Shown: one piece after another, positions 9,161 to 18,251 of the stretch
How the letters are laid out: every line of letters begins with the position of its first letter
Numbering within the stretch: position 1 is the first letter of the stretch
NCBI RefSeq assembly: GCF_963677565.1
Contig: NZ_OY781981.1
Coordinates: 2,653,001-2,717,000, forward strand
Reading direction: 5' to 3'
From: an uncultured Draconibacterium sp.
Lineage (GTDB): Bacteria; Bacteroidota; Bacteroidia; Bacteroidales; Prolixibacteraceae
DNA length: 64,000 nucleotides
Translations under genes and position numbers: made by a program
Notes under the pieces: generated by a model
What the model was told of the DNA's origin: nothing
Seen by the model: the letters and a program-made list of their open reading frames with translations, nothing else
Database searches by the model: none

Positions 9161-9760
9161 ATGAAGAAACTCGAAATAGATCCAAAAGCAAAAGGTTTGA
9201 TCTTTGATCTTGACGGAACATTGGCAGATACAATGCCGGTTCACTTTGTGGCCTATCAGAATATACTTGGTAAATATGGTATTGATTATTCGGCTAAGAT
9301 GTTTCTGGCATTGGCCGGTGTGCCTGCGGTAGAAACTATTGAAAAGATAAATGAGGTTTACGGGACTTCCCTGAATGCCGAAGAGGTTGGCCACGAAAAG
9401 GAAGCCGAATACGAGCGGATGATGCATGAAATGAAACCTATTGAGCCTGTAATTGATTTGTTAAAAAGATACCATGGCAAATTGCCTATCGCTGTTGGTA
9501 CCGGTGGTTATAATCGCCTGGCATGGAAAACGCTTGAAATTATTGGTTTGAAAGACTACATTGAAATACTGGTTTCTGCCAACGATGTGCAAAATTCGAA
9601 ACCGCACCCTGAAACATTTTTACGTTGTGCCGAACAAATGGGGGTTGCACCGGCAGATTGCCAGGTTTTTGAGGATGGCGAGCCCGGAATGATTGCAGCC
9701 CGCAAAGCAGGAATGATTGCTACATTGGTAACTGATTATTACGATGTTTTTAAAGCATAA
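9161..9760 (+). CDS. HAD-family phosphatase (beta-phosphoglucomutase / YqaB-like)
   Basis: The 199-aa protein has all four HAD motifs: DLDGTLADTMP with both catalytic aspartates (motif I), a Thr in VGTGG (motif II), a Lys in QNSKPHPETF (motif III), and FEDGEPGMIAARKAG (motif IV). A small helical cap follows motif I, as in the beta-phosphoglucomutase-like subgroup. Members dephosphorylate small sugar phosphates (for example fructose-1-phosphate) or interconvert them; which applies is not visible. It is monocistronic with its own candidate promoter and a shared terminator. Confidence 0.82.
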   Translation: MKKLEIDPKAKGLIFDLDGTLADTMPVHFVAYQNILGKYGIDYSAKMFLALAGVPAVETIEKINEVYGTSLNAEEVGHEKEAEYERMMHEMKPIEPVIDLLKRYHGKLPIAVGTGGYNRLAWKTLEIIGLKDYIEILVSANDVQNSKPHPETFLRCAEQMGVAPADCQVFEDGEPGMIAARKAGMIATLVTDYYDVFKA

Positions 9761-9761
9761 A

Positions 9762-9800
9762 AAGGATTCAAAATTTAGTTCTACTAAGTTTTGAATCCTT
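9762..9800. terminator. bidirectional terminator
   Basis: AAGGATTCAAAA (9762-9773) pairs with TTTTGAATCCTT (9789-9800), with extra pairing of TTTAG/CTAAG in the loop region. It lies between the convergent HAD and lipoprotein genes. The U-tract is weak on both strands. Confidence 0.6.
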
Positions 9801-9809
9801 CAGAGTAGA

Positions 9810-11447
9810 TTATTTCAGGTTTTTCCACCCCATATCATCACAAATATTCTGTTCAAATTCATGCTCAATGATAAATTGAGTACGACCATCTTCCAGTAGT
9901 TCAGTTTCAACTTTCGAGTTGGTTTTATTTATATAGTTTCCATAAGCATCAAATTCGGTTGAGAAGTCTGATGTTTCCCATTCATCTTCCCACAATAATC
10001 GTAGTTGATATACTTCGCCCGGTTTGGCCAGCACATCCACAATTCCACCTTCCATGTCAATTCCCTGCCACTCATCGTCACTGTCTTTAATGCGAACCTG
10101 TCCACCGTATGTTGGTGCAAATGCAATTGATGGATTGTCGGGGCAAATTGCTTTTAAAACGATCTGGTATTCTTCATAACCATCAGTTTTTTCCACGTCA
10201 ATCTCGTAAGTTCCGCTGCATAAGTCGGTAACAAACAGGTCGCTAATAGGAACAAATGCCGGGTTATTATCTCTGAAAACAATTGTTGCAGCCCCTGAAG
10301 GAACATTTTCGAGAGCAAAGGTTTCCGGGAACTTGCCTTTAAAATTAGTGCTTTTAAGAAAGGTGCCTTCAGTATCGTAAATATCAGCATCAATTGAAAA
10401 ACTGGATTGTACGTTGGATGCAAATTTTATTTCGGCACCGGTGGTACACACATCAAGCGATGCCTGCGCAACCGTGTATGAAAAATCTGGTGTTGAAAAC
10501 CAGCTGCTGGTACCTGTAAAAGTCCAGCTGTCGGTATTAAAATCAGTAAATCCGAATAAATCAGGATGCGGAGTATTCAGATATGATGAGATGCCTGTAA
10601 TACCTCCATTCTGAAAACTGGTTACCAGCCGATCGTCGATAACCAACGATCCAAAGCTACCTGATTCCAGCTTTTTAAATAAAACCGATTGCTTCTGCCC
10701 GTCAACAGATACAACATCAATTCCAGCACTGTAATCGGTTTTCTTATTACTTATCGTTAAACGCAGGAAATTTGCTTTGTCATCACTGTTTGCATATGCC
10801 GAATCCAATTCTGCAACGCTGCTAAATAATTCATTACCGCTTTCGTCGATGAATTGAATCATGTCAGCTTTGGTTATACTGAATTGAACTTTGTAAGGCG
10901 CTTCTTCTATATGTCCCGATTTCTGAAAAAGGTATGTAAAAATAAACGAGTCATCATCTTCCGTTCCGGTTAGTGTATCGTCGCTGCTTGTTTTGCTTAG
11001 CTGTAATTCATAAGTCTTTTTCCCTTCCGATTGTATTTCGATTCCCTGCACGAAAGCCTCGTATCCATCAACTTCAACATGTACTCCGTAATTAAATGGA
11101 GATGTTGTTGAAATAGCAACATTAGGATCTATTGTTAACTCCAATTCTCCCTGCGGTGTAATGTATTCGCTGTTTTTTTCGCCTGCAAAGTTTACAATGT
11201 CGTTAGCATTGTCGCCTGTAAACCATATTTTGGCCGACTTAGTGATCTGCGAATTATCATCGGCATCCAGCAGCTTAAAATTCATTCGTGTGGTAAAGAA
11301 ATTAAAATCAACAATCAACAGGTTGATGTCTTCTCCGGTGTCTTTATCAATTGTAGGATTATCAAGCATTTCTCCGCAACTTATAATCCCGGCCAGCAGA
11401 AAAGTGCTGAGTAATATTTTGTAAAAATGTGATACTTTGTTTTTCAT
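9810..11447 (-). CDS. surface or periplasmic lipoprotein of unknown function
   Basis: The 545-aa protein has a lipoprotein signal peptide ending IISC (Cys24) and no further membrane segment. The rest is rich in Asp, Ser, Thr and aromatic residues with predicted beta structure and regularly spaced Gly/Asp turns, as in beta-sandwich extracellular proteins. I recognise no specific family. It starts 18 bp after the outer-membrane beta-barrel gene, so the two probably form an operon and may be partners at the outer membrane. The Cys is followed by GEM, not by a strongly acidic surface-export signal. Confidence 0.7.
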   Translation of the reverse strand: MKNKVSHFYKILLSTFLLAGIISCGEMLDNPTIDKDTGEDINLLIVDFNFFTTRMNFKLLDADDNSQITKSAKIWFTGDNANDIVNFAGEKNSEYITPQGELELTIDPNVAISTTSPFNYGVHVEVDGYEAFVQGIEIQSEGKKTYELQLSKTSSDDTLTGTEDDDSFIFTYLFQKSGHIEEAPYKVQFSITKADMIQFIDESGNELFSSVAELDSAYANSDDKANFLRLTISNKKTDYSAGIDVVSVDGQKQSVLFKKLESGSFGSLVIDDRLVTSFQNGGITGISSYLNTPHPDLFGFTDFNTDSWTFTGTSSWFSTPDFSYTVAQASLDVCTTGAEIKFASNVQSSFSIDADIYDTEGTFLKSTNFKGKFPETFALENVPSGAATIVFRDNNPAFVPISDLFVTDLCSGTYEIDVEKTDGYEEYQIVLKAICPDNPSIAFAPTYGGQVRIKDSDDEWQGIDMEGGIVDVLAKPGEVYQLRLLWEDEWETSDFSTEFDAYGNYINKTNSKVETELLEDGRTQFIIEHEFEQNICDDMGWKNLK

Positions 11448-11465
11448 GATGTTGTGGTTTTGATG

Positions 11466-12173
11466 TTAAAATAGTTTTACAGCAAGTCCCAGTTTTATAA
11501 CCGGGTAAATTTTATAGGCATCAAACTGGTATTCCAGGTATTCTTCCTGTCCGAAAGCAGGATCGGCTGTGGGAGCCAAAAGTCCTGTGGCTTCAATTTT
11601 AATATCAGGAGGGCCCACATAATATAAGCCCGTTTCAAAGTTAAAAACAATTCCTTCGCGTTTTCCCCAAAAGGCACGAAAACCGGCACTCCCGTAAGGC
11701 GAAACCTTTAGTCCGGGTTCGGCAGTAATTTCGAAATCACCAATATCTTCAGCCGAAATCACAATATCTCCATATTGATAATCGCTTGCAGCATAGCCTG
11801 TAACCTCAGTATTGAAAGAGTTGAAAACAGCTCCTGCCGAGATATAAAGATTTTTTGTGTAAGCATAATCAAATAAAGCAAGAATCCCTCCGGTTTTGAA
11901 GTCCATTTCAGCCAGGTAGCTGATGTCGTTTTCGTCAAAATCAAAATCGTAGTTTAATGAAAGGGTTTCGTACCCGGTTCTAAATGAAAATTTCTCGCTG
12001 AAAGCATAGCGCAAATTTCCACCAAAACCGTTTGTAGAGATCTGGCCACCAAGATATAAACCTTTTGCTCCCGGTGCAGTATAATTCGACGATACAATTT
12101 CCTCTTGTGCCAATGTTAAGAAAGAAATTCCCAAACAAAGCACAAGAAGATTCAAGTGTTTTATCCAATTCAT
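11466..12173 (-). CDS. outer membrane beta-barrel protein
   Basis: The start at 12173 gives 235 aa (MNWIKHLNLL) with a clean signal peptide ending LAQ; a longer frame begins 12 codons earlier but would bury the signal. The mature part alternates hydrophobic and polar residues, with Gly/aromatic-rich strands (GLYLGGQIST, LRYAFSEKFSF, GLYYVG) and ends in a hydrophobic strand with terminal Phe (LGLAVKLF), typical of small 8-10-strand barrels. It is first in an operon with the lipoprotein gene. Function is unknown. Confidence 0.75.
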   Translation of the reverse strand: MNWIKHLNLLVLCLGISFLTLAQEEIVSSNYTAPGAKGLYLGGQISTNGFGGNLRYAFSEKFSFRTGYETLSLNYDFDFDENDISYLAEMDFKTGGILALFDYAYTKNLYISAGAVFNSFNTEVTGYAASDYQYGDIVISAEDIGDFEITAEPGLKVSPYGSAGFRAFWGKREGIVFNFETGLYYVGPPDIKIEATGLLAPTADPAFGQEEYLEYQFDAYKIYPVIKLGLAVKLF

Positions 12174-12255
12174 ATATAGTACGTTATAAAGTAATTTGCG
12201 TCCGATCAAATCACTGATTAATAATGGTTAAAAGCAAAAATAGGAAAAAAAGTAT

Positions 12256-12285
12256 ATGCAGGTCGTTTTTTTAGGATTAAATTTG
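12256..12285 (+). promoter_or_regulatory. candidate promoter of uvrB
   Basis: TAAATTTG (12278-12285) is a perfect -7 TAnnTTTG element. The -33 position 19 bp upstream reads ATG (one mismatch to TTG). It lies 26 bp before the uvrB ATG. Confidence 0.4.
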
Positions 12286-12311
12286 GAGTCAATAATACTT
12301 AGATAAGTCTA

Positions 12312-14345
12312 ATGGATTTTAAAGTAGTTTCGGATTATAAACCTACAGGCGATCAGCCTGAAGCAATAAAGCAACTGGCTGAGGGAGTGAGCAATGGAGA
12401 GCGTTACCAAACTTTACTTGGCGTTACCGGCTCTGGCAAAACATTTACGGTTGCTAATGTTATAGAGCGTGTAGAAAGACCAACGCTGTTGCTTAGCCAT
12501 AATAAAACACTCGCTGCCCAGCTTTACAGCGAAATGAAACAGTTCTTCCCTAATAATGCGGTTGAATACTTTGTTTCTTATTACGATTATTACCAGCCCG
12601 AAGCTTATTTGCCAACTACTGATACTTACATTGAAAAAGATTTATCGATAAACGAAGACATCGAAAAACTGCGTTTGAGTGCAACTTCGGCATTGCTCTC
12701 AGGAAGAAGAGATGTTGTTGTGGTTTCGTCGGTTTCGTGTTTGTATGGTATTGGAAATCCGGAAGATTTTCATGCAAACGTAACCAAGATAAGTGTAGGT
12801 GACGAAGTTTCGAGAAATGCACTTCTGTATAGCTTTGTAGAAGCACTTTACAGTAGAAGCGAGGTGGAGTTTAAGCGCGGAAATTTCAGGGTTAAAGGCG
12901 ACACCGTTGATATTTATCCTGCCTATGCCGATGTCGCTTACCGAATAACTTTTTGGGGCGATGAGATTGAGGAACTTTCCAGTTTTGACCCGGAGGACGG
13001 CTTGACTATTGAAACACTCGATGAGATTGTAATTTATCCTGCAAACATCTTTGTAACCACAAAAGACCGGATGAAATCTTCCATTAATCAAATACAAGAT
13101 GATTTGGTGAAGCAGGTTGAATTCTTTAAGGAAATAGGGAAACCTTTGGAAGCGAAACGTATTCTTGAACGCACCGAGTACGATATGGAAATGATGCGTG
13201 AACTCGGATATTGTCCGGGTATAGAGAATTACTCGCGCTATTTCGATGGGCGTGCTCCCGGAACGAGACCATTCTGTTTGATGGATTACTTCCCGGATGA
13301 TTTTTTGGTGGTGATTGATGAAAGCCACGTAACCATTCCACAAATACGAGCTATGTATGGAGGCGATAATTCGCGTAAAGTAAATTTGGTGGAATTTGGA
13401 TTCCGGCTTCCGGCGGCTATTGATAACCGGCCATTGAAGTTTGAAGAGTTTGAGCAGTTGGTTAACCAGATAATTTATGTGAGCGCAACTCCGGCCGATT
13501 ACGAACTGGTAAAAAGTGAAGGCGTTGTGGTTGAGCAGATCATTCGACCTACAGGATTGCTCGATCCGATAATTGATGTGCGGCCGAGTACCAACCAGAT
13601 TGACGACCTTTTGCACGAAATTCATCTTCGCATTGATAAGAATGAACGCGTGTTGGTTACTACGCTAACCAAACGAATGGCCGAGGAACTTTCGAAATAC
13701 CTGGTAAATATGGGAGTGAAAACACGCTACATTCATTCCGATGTTGACACAATGGAACGTATTGAAATAATGGAGCAACTGCGCAAAGGAGAGTTTGATG
13801 TGCTGGTTGGAATTAATTTGCTGCGCGAAGGACTGGATTTGCCGGAAGTTTCTCTTGTGGCAATTCTTGATGCAGATAAAGAAGGCTTTTTGCGCTCCGA
13901 ACGATCGTTGACACAGACAGCAGGCCGTGCAGCTCGTAACCTGAATGGTATGGTAATTATGTATGCCGATAAGATTACCGATTCGATGCAAAAGACCATT
14001 GATTCAACAAATTACCGTCGCGAGAAACAATTGAAGTACAATGAAGAAAATAACATCGTACCAAAAGCGATTGTAAAACCAACCCGCGAAATTATTGGCT
14101 ACGAATACCGGAGCGACAAAAGTCAGGAGTACGAGGGTGGAATGGGACAGCCTGATATAGCAGCCGATCCGGTGGTGCAATATATGAGTGTTGAAGGTCT
14201 GGAAAAAGCCGTTGAGAAAACAAAAAAACAGATGCAGGCCGCGGCTAAAGATCTCGACTTTATTGAAGCCGCCCGTTTACGCGACGAGATGTTTGCCTTG
14301 CAGGCATTAATTCAGGAGCGTAAACAAGGAAAAGGGAAAAAGTAA
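12312..14345 (+). CDS. uvrB: excinuclease ABC subunit UvrB
   Basis: The 677-aa protein has normal family length. The Walker A motif GVTGSGKT lies at about residues 36-43. The beta-hairpin that clamps DNA is present (YYDYYQPEAY at about 92-101). The helicase motif II DESH follows at about 337-340, then SATP, and motifs V/VI (GINLLREGLDLPEV and QTAGRAARN). The C-terminal UVR domain (about 630-665, DLDFIEAARLRDEM) binds UvrC. UvrB verifies DNA lesions after hand-over from UvrA and forms the incision complex with UvrC. It is monocistronic, followed by a heptamer-repeat intergenic stretch. Confidence 0.98.
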   Translation: MDFKVVSDYKPTGDQPEAIKQLAEGVSNGERYQTLLGVTGSGKTFTVANVIERVERPTLLLSHNKTLAAQLYSEMKQFFPNNAVEYFVSYYDYYQPEAYLPTTDTYIEKDLSINEDIEKLRLSATSALLSGRRDVVVVSSVSCLYGIGNPEDFHANVTKISVGDEVSRNALLYSFVEALYSRSEVEFKRGNFRVKGDTVDIYPAYADVAYRITFWGDEIEELSSFDPEDGLTIETLDEIVIYPANIFVTTKDRMKSSINQIQDDLVKQVEFFKEIGKPLEAKRILERTEYDMEMMRELGYCPGIENYSRYFDGRAPGTRPFCLMDYFPDDFLVVIDESHVTIPQIRAMYGGDNSRKVNLVEFGFRLPAAIDNRPLKFEEFEQLVNQIIYVSATPADYELVKSEGVVVEQIIRPTGLLDPIIDVRPSTNQIDDLLHEIHLRIDKNERVLVTTLTKRMAEELSKYLVNMGVKTRYIHSDVDTMERIEIMEQLRKGEFDVLVGINLLREGLDLPEVSLVAILDADKEGFLRSERSLTQTAGRAARNLNGMVIMYADKITDSMQKTIDSTNYRREKQLKYNEENNIVPKAIVKPTREIIGYEYRSDKSQEYEGGMGQPDIAADPVVQYMSVEGLEKAVEKTKKQMQAAAKDLDFIEAARLRDEMFALQALIQERKQGKGKK

Positions 14346-14435
14346 AAAGGCAAAAGGCAATGTAAAGGGAACCAGCTGCAAGTTACGAGTTGCCAGTATC
14401 CAGTATCCAGTATCCAGTATCCAAAATCCAGTATC
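14345..14435. repeat. 13 consecutive 7-nt words after uvrB
   Basis: From 14345 the sequence reads as 13 phased heptamers, many ending in C (AAAAGGC twice, CAGTATC five times, with variants such as CAGCTGC, AAGTTAC, CAAAATC). The phase is kept for all 91 bp. It belongs to the same class of word-structured spacers seen at 15.6-16.5 and 24.5 kb. Confidence 0.85.
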
Positions 14436-14510
14436 TATGAATAAAGTTTATATTTTCAATTTTTAAATGGTGAGCAAAGGTGCAGAAATAGCATGTTTTT
14501 TAAAAAAGTG

Positions 14511-14518
14511 TATTTTTG
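14511..14518 (+). promoter_or_regulatory. candidate -7 element of the Yip1-family gene
   Basis: TATTTTTG fits TAnnTTTG and lies 19 bp before the ATG at 14537. The -33 region is weak, so this is tentative. Confidence 0.4.
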
Positions 14519-14536
14519 CCGCAAAATTTTTGATGG

Positions 14537-15103
14537 ATGGAATTTTCATTTTCAAAACTTACTAATGATGTAAAGCTGGTTCTTGTAAATCCGAATGGTT
14601 TTTGGGTGGAGCAAAAGGAAACCGAAAACAGCGATAAACTTTGGCTGAATTATTTGCTGCCAATTGCAATTGCAGGAGCCCTGGCTGTTTTTGTAGGAGA
14701 GTTTTTTAAGCGTACTGATTTCTTTATTCAGTTTCCGCTTTTAAAAGCTTTTCGCGAAATTTTACTTTTTGTATTACAATATTTCGTTAGTGTGTTTTTT
14801 ACAACAGAGCTAATGAAAACTTTCGGTGCTGAAAAGAATATAGATGTTGCACGTAAGCTGGTTGTTTTTTCAATGACACCAATGCTTTTGGTTTCGCTTA
14901 TTACCGGATTGTTCCCGTTTTTGTATGTTGTCGATATTTTCGGAATGTACAGTTTTTACCTGTTTTGGGTAGGAGCGAAACAATTGCTTACAATTCCTGA
15001 CAACAAAGAACATAGCTATATTTTAATCACTATTGTGGTTAACTTTTTTATCTTTAGCTTTTTAAGTGTTTTCTTGTCTAAGTTGTTGAATGCCTTGTAT
15101 TAA
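14537..15103 (+). CDS. Yip1-family integral membrane protein
   Basis: The 188-aa protein starts with a short cytoplasmic region (PNGFWVEQKE, resembling the WxxI-type opening of bacterial Yip1 proteins). About five hydrophobic helices follow (about 37-54, 69-92, 107-125, 128-145 and 158-180). Bacterial Yip1-domain proteins are inner-membrane proteins with no established reaction. It precedes smpB by 34 bp on the same strand, so the two may be cotranscribed. Confidence 0.72.
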   Translation: MEFSFSKLTNDVKLVLVNPNGFWVEQKETENSDKLWLNYLLPIAIAGALAVFVGEFFKRTDFFIQFPLLKAFREILLFVLQYFVSVFFTTELMKTFGAEKNIDVARKLVVFSMTPMLLVSLITGLFPFLYVVDIFGMYSFYLFWVGAKQLLTIPDNKEHSYILITIVVNFFIFSFLSVFLSKLLNALY

Positions 15104-15137
15104 AACGAGCAATAAGTTAAATTAAATCAAAAGAATA

Positions 15138-15599
15138 ATGTCGCATAAGCCACAACAAAATATTAGCATAAAAAACAGAAAAGCATCATTTAACTATGAG
15201 CTTGTTGAACGTTTTGTGGCCGGAATGAAACTGGTGGGAACAGAAATCAAATCCATTCGTGGAGGGAAAGTTAATCTTACTGATTCGTATTGTACTATTA
15301 TTCGAGGCGAAATGTATGTAATAAATCTACACATTGCTGAATACGAGCTGGGTACAGTAAATAATCATATCGCCAAACGCGACAGGAAATTGTTACTCAA
15401 CAAAAAGGAAATTGAAAAGCTCGACAAAAAAGTGAAAGAATCGGGGCTTACAATTGTTCCAACAAGACTTTTTGTAAACGACCGCGGACTGGCAAAGCTT
15501 GAGATTGCACTGGCGCGTGGTAAAAAGACATACGATAAACGCGAAACACTAAAAAGCAAAGATGCTAAACGCGACATAGACCGGGCAATGAAGTTTTAG
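15138..15599 (+). CDS. smpB: SsrA-binding protein SmpB
   Basis: The 153-aa protein has the normal SmpB length and landmarks: IKNRKASFNYELVERFVAGM, LVGTEIKSIRGGKVNLTDSY, IAEYELG, and the basic C-terminal tail (GKKTYDKRETLKSKDAKRD) that enters the ribosomal A-site path. SmpB binds tmRNA and is needed for trans-translation and rescue of stalled ribosomes. tmRNA itself is not in this window. It follows the Yip1-family gene by 34 bp. Confidence 0.97.
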   Translation: MSHKPQQNISIKNRKASFNYELVERFVAGMKLVGTEIKSIRGGKVNLTDSYCTIIRGEMYVINLHIAEYELGTVNNHIAKRDRKLLLNKKEIEKLDKKVKESGLTIVPTRLFVNDRGLAKLEIALARGKKTYDKRETLKSKDAKRDIDRAMKF

Positions 15600-15639
15600 T
15601 GCACATCAAGGGAAGAGTAGAACGTTGAGAACGTCAGTT

Positions 15640-16470
15640 ATAAGTTTCTGGTTTCAGGTTTCAAGTTCTGTGAATCAAGTTACGAGTTACGAGCCACTAG
15701 CTACGAGTGTGTGAAATCAAGTATGGTTGACGATCCAGAATCCAGTATCCAATCCCAGTAACCAACAATTTAGCAGTTTAACAATTTTTCAATAAAGGAG
15801 TTAACCACAAAGTTGCCCAAAGGAGGCACGGAAGTTTCACAAAGTCGTTGCTCATCTATGCATTAAAGCATTCAAACATTTCAATCCTTCAATCCATCGC
15901 AAGGCAAAAGTAAAAAGTAAAAAGGCAAAAGTAGCCACTAGCTACGAGTGTGTGAAATCAAGTATCGTTGACTATCCAGTATCCAGAATCCAGAATCCAG
16001 GATCTCGTATCAAGTATCCAACACCAGTAACCAACAATTTAGCAGTTTAACAATTTTTCAATAAAGGAGTTAACCACAAAGTTGCCCAAAGGAGGCACGG
16101 AAGTTTCACAAAGTCGTTGCTCATCTATGCATTAAAGCATTCAAACATTTCAATCCTTCAATCCATCGCAAGGCAAAAGTAAAAAGTAAAAAGGCAAAAG
16201 TAGCCACTAGCTACGAGTGTGTGAAATCAAGTATCGTTGACTATCCAGTATCCAGAATCCAGAATCCAGGATCTCGTATCAAGTATCCAACACCAGTAAC
16301 CAACAATTTAGCAGTTTAACAATTTTTCAATAAAGGAGTTAACCACAAAGTTGCCCAAAGGAGGCACGGAAGTTTCACAAAGTTGTTGCTCATTAAAGCA
16401 TTAAAGCATTATTGCATTCAAGCATTTCATTCCCTCAATCCCTCAGTCCTTCAATCCCTCAATCCTTCAG
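15640..16470. repeat. mosaic intergenic element with a 269-bp tandem repeat
   Basis: The gap after smpB holds no gene. It is built from phased short words: heptamers (for example 15901-16019, seventeen in a row such as AAGGCAA, AAGTAAA, AGTATCC), a block with about 11-nt period (CACAAAG-type, around 15800-15840), and octamers (ATCCTTCA-type; ten in a row at 16390-16469). The whole composite is repeated in tandem with an exact 269-bp period (landmark AGTTGCCCAA at 15811, 16080 and 16349). The first copy differs by an indel of about 28 bp. Inverted relatives lie at 22.8 and 24.3 kb. The last octamers run up to the stop of the exonuclease gene. Confidence 0.9.
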
Positions 16471-16472
16471 TT

Positions 16473-17195
16473 TCAAACACTCTCCAAATTTTCAAAAGGA
16501 ATAATCTTATCTCCTTTGTATTTTAACAAAAGGTTGGCAACAGCCATTGTATCTTTTTCGCAATATTTTACAATGCGGTCAATGTCGTTTTCTTCCCAAT
16601 AAACTTTGGCTACCTGGCTTCCGTCGATGTCATCTTTCGGAGTCGGAATATTAAATAACTCACATAATAACGAAAGTGAGGTGTAATGTTTGTAATCGCC
16701 AAATTTCCATAGCTGCAAAGTGTCAATCAAAACATCTTTTACTTCCCAGGGTTTGGCTCCGGCAATGTCGAGTACTTTCGGAAGCGTTAAATTATTTACC
16801 AAAGCTCTTCTCGAAATGTATGGGAAATCAAATTCCTGACCGTTATGAGCACACAGTCTTCGTTTGCCTTTTCTTACAAAACCATCAAGTGCATTGAAGA
16901 AATTCTGGATCAGCTTTTTTTCATCATCGTCGTAAAACGATTTTACACGAAAGTGTGGTTCGCCTTGTTTTTGAATGACATAACCGGCTGAAATACATGC
17001 AATTCTTCCAAACTCAGCATAAATTCCGGCGCGCTCGTACAACTCGTGCGGTAACTTGCCGTCGCTAATCTGGAATTGCATTTTACGCTCCCAAAGTTGT
17101 TGCCATTTTTCGTTTAGCTCGGTATATTCGGGTGCAAGCGGAACGGTTTCAATATCGAGAAAGAGAATCTCTTCAATGTTTAAGTTTTTAAGCAT
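16473..17195 (-). CDS. DEDD-type 3'-5' exonuclease (PolB-exonuclease-like)
   Basis: The 240-aa protein carries the three exonuclease motifs of the DEDD family: LFLDIETVP (Exo I, Asp and Glu), LCAHNGQEFDFPYISRR (Exo II) and YCEKDTMAVANLLLKY (Exo III, YxxxD). It lacks a polymerase domain, so it matches the free-standing 'predicted 3'-5' exonuclease related to PolB' family. Substrate is not established; repair or nucleic-acid trimming is inference. Its ATG shares a base with the udk stop (TGATG at 17193-17197), which suggests translational coupling. Confidence 0.82.
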   Translation of the reverse strand: MLKNLNIEEILFLDIETVPLAPEYTELNEKWQQLWERKMQFQISDGKLPHELYERAGIYAEFGRIACISAGYVIQKQGEPHFRVKSFYDDDEKKLIQNFFNALDGFVRKGKRRLCAHNGQEFDFPYISRRALVNNLTLPKVLDIAGAKPWEVKDVLIDTLQLWKFGDYKHYTSLSLLCELFNIPTPKDDIDGSQVAKVYWEENDIDRIVKYCEKDTMAVANLLLKYKGDKIIPFENLESV

Positions 17196-17809
17196 CAGGC
17201 TTTGTTTAACGTTTGTAGTATATGGTTGGTTAGTATTTGAATGGCGATTTTGTTTTTTCCGCCTTGCGGTACAATAATGTCAGCATATCTTTTTGTAGGT
17301 TCGATAAACTGGATGTGACTTGGGCGAACGGTTTTTTTGTATCGTTTTAGTACCTGCTCAACATCTCTGCCACGCTCTTGTATGTCGCGCTGTATTACTC
17401 TTGCCAGTCGAACATCCGAGTCGCAATCAACATAAACTTTTATATCCATTAAGTCGCGCAGTATTTTGTTGGTAAGGCATAATATTCCTTCAATAATCAA
17501 TACCTTTTTGGGCTCAATAAAATTGGTTTCAGGCTGTCTGGTGCAGGTTATAAACGAGTATACCGGCTCATTTATGGCTTCACCATTCTTTAGTTTTTTT
17601 ACATGATCGATCATTAAATCAAATTCAATCGAATCCGGATGATCAAAATTCTTCTTTCTGCGTTCTTCCAGCGAAAGCTCGCTATTGTCGAAATAATACG
17701 AATCGTGAGAAAGAATTGCAACCTCGTTATCACAAAATTTTTCACTGATTTTTTTTACAACCGTAGTTTTTCCCGAACCGGTGCCACCTGCAATGCCAAT
17801 TACCAGCAT
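17195..17809 (-). CDS. udk: uridine kinase
   Basis: The 204-aa protein begins with the P-loop GIAGGTGSGKTTVV. Further motifs are the LSHDSYYFD segment (substrate Asp), the FDHPDSIEFDLM motif typical of uridine kinases, IIEGIL, and a phosphate-binding RLARVIQRDIQERGR. It phosphorylates uridine and cytidine to UMP and CMP in pyrimidine salvage. It is the first gene of a two-gene operon with the exonuclease, overlapping by one base, and is divergent from the Dabb protein. Confidence 0.93.
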   Translation of the reverse strand: MLVIGIAGGTGSGKTTVVKKISEKFCDNEVAILSHDSYYFDNSELSLEERRKKNFDHPDSIEFDLMIDHVKKLKNGEAINEPVYSFITCTRQPETNFIEPKKVLIIEGILCLTNKILRDLMDIKVYVDCDSDVRLARVIQRDIQERGRDVEQVLKRYKKTVRPSHIQFIEPTKRYADIIVPQGGKNKIAIQILTNHILQTLNKA

Positions 17810-17915
17810 ATTCTTCTATTTTATTTGTTAAATGATAATTGAAGATTAAAATTAAACGCTAAGAAAACACTATTTTCGCAGCCATAAAAGTACAAGTTAC
17901 AAAAAATAGACAGCA

Positions 17916-18215
17916 ATGATAAATCACGTCGTTCTTTTTAAATTGAAGGATTACCCGGCCGAAGAAAAAACGGAAATAATTGCCGAACTAAAAGCAATGT
18001 TATTGGGTTTAAAAGATAAAATTGCCGAACTGAAATACATTGAGGTTGGCGAAAATTATGAGTTAGACTCAAAAAGTTACGATATGGCTTTGCTTTCGCA
18101 TTTCGAAAATGTTGAGGATTTAGATGTATATCGTGTGCATCCCGAGCATTTAAAAGTAGTAAAACGCATTGGCGAAACTACCGAGGCGCGCGCTGCTGTA
18201 GACTTTAACTTTTAG
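17916..18215 (+). CDS. Dabb (stress-responsive A/B barrel) domain protein
   Basis: The 99-aa protein begins INHVVLFKLKD and ends HPEHLKVV...ARAAVDF. These are the hallmarks of the dimeric alpha/beta barrel Dabb family, in which VxFK and YxxHPxH patterns are conserved. These small proteins have no agreed reaction; some plant and bacterial members are stress-related or catalyse cyclisations. It lies 36 bp upstream of manA on the same strand. Confidence 0.85.
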   Translation: MINHVVLFKLKDYPAEEKTEIIAELKAMLLGLKDKIAELKYIEVGENYELDSKSYDMALLSHFENVEDLDVYRVHPEHLKVVKRIGETTEARAAVDFNF

Positions 18216-18251
18216 TATATCTAAAAATTTTATCGATAATCTGTACAAATT

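Noticed and set aside
12699..13625. 308-aa open frame on the minus strand inside uvrB
   Set aside because: It is antisense to conserved UvrB motifs and has His/Asn/Ile-rich composition expected from reading that gene backwards.
15640..16470. CRISPR array or insertion sequence
   Set aside because: The 269-bp unit has no repeat-spacer structure, no transposase frame and no terminal inverted repeats with target duplication.
17839..17878. Promoter for the Dabb-protein gene (TATTTTCG at 17871)
   Set aside because: The -7 is plausible with one mismatch, but the only TTG upstream is about 29 bp away and the correct position reads AAA.
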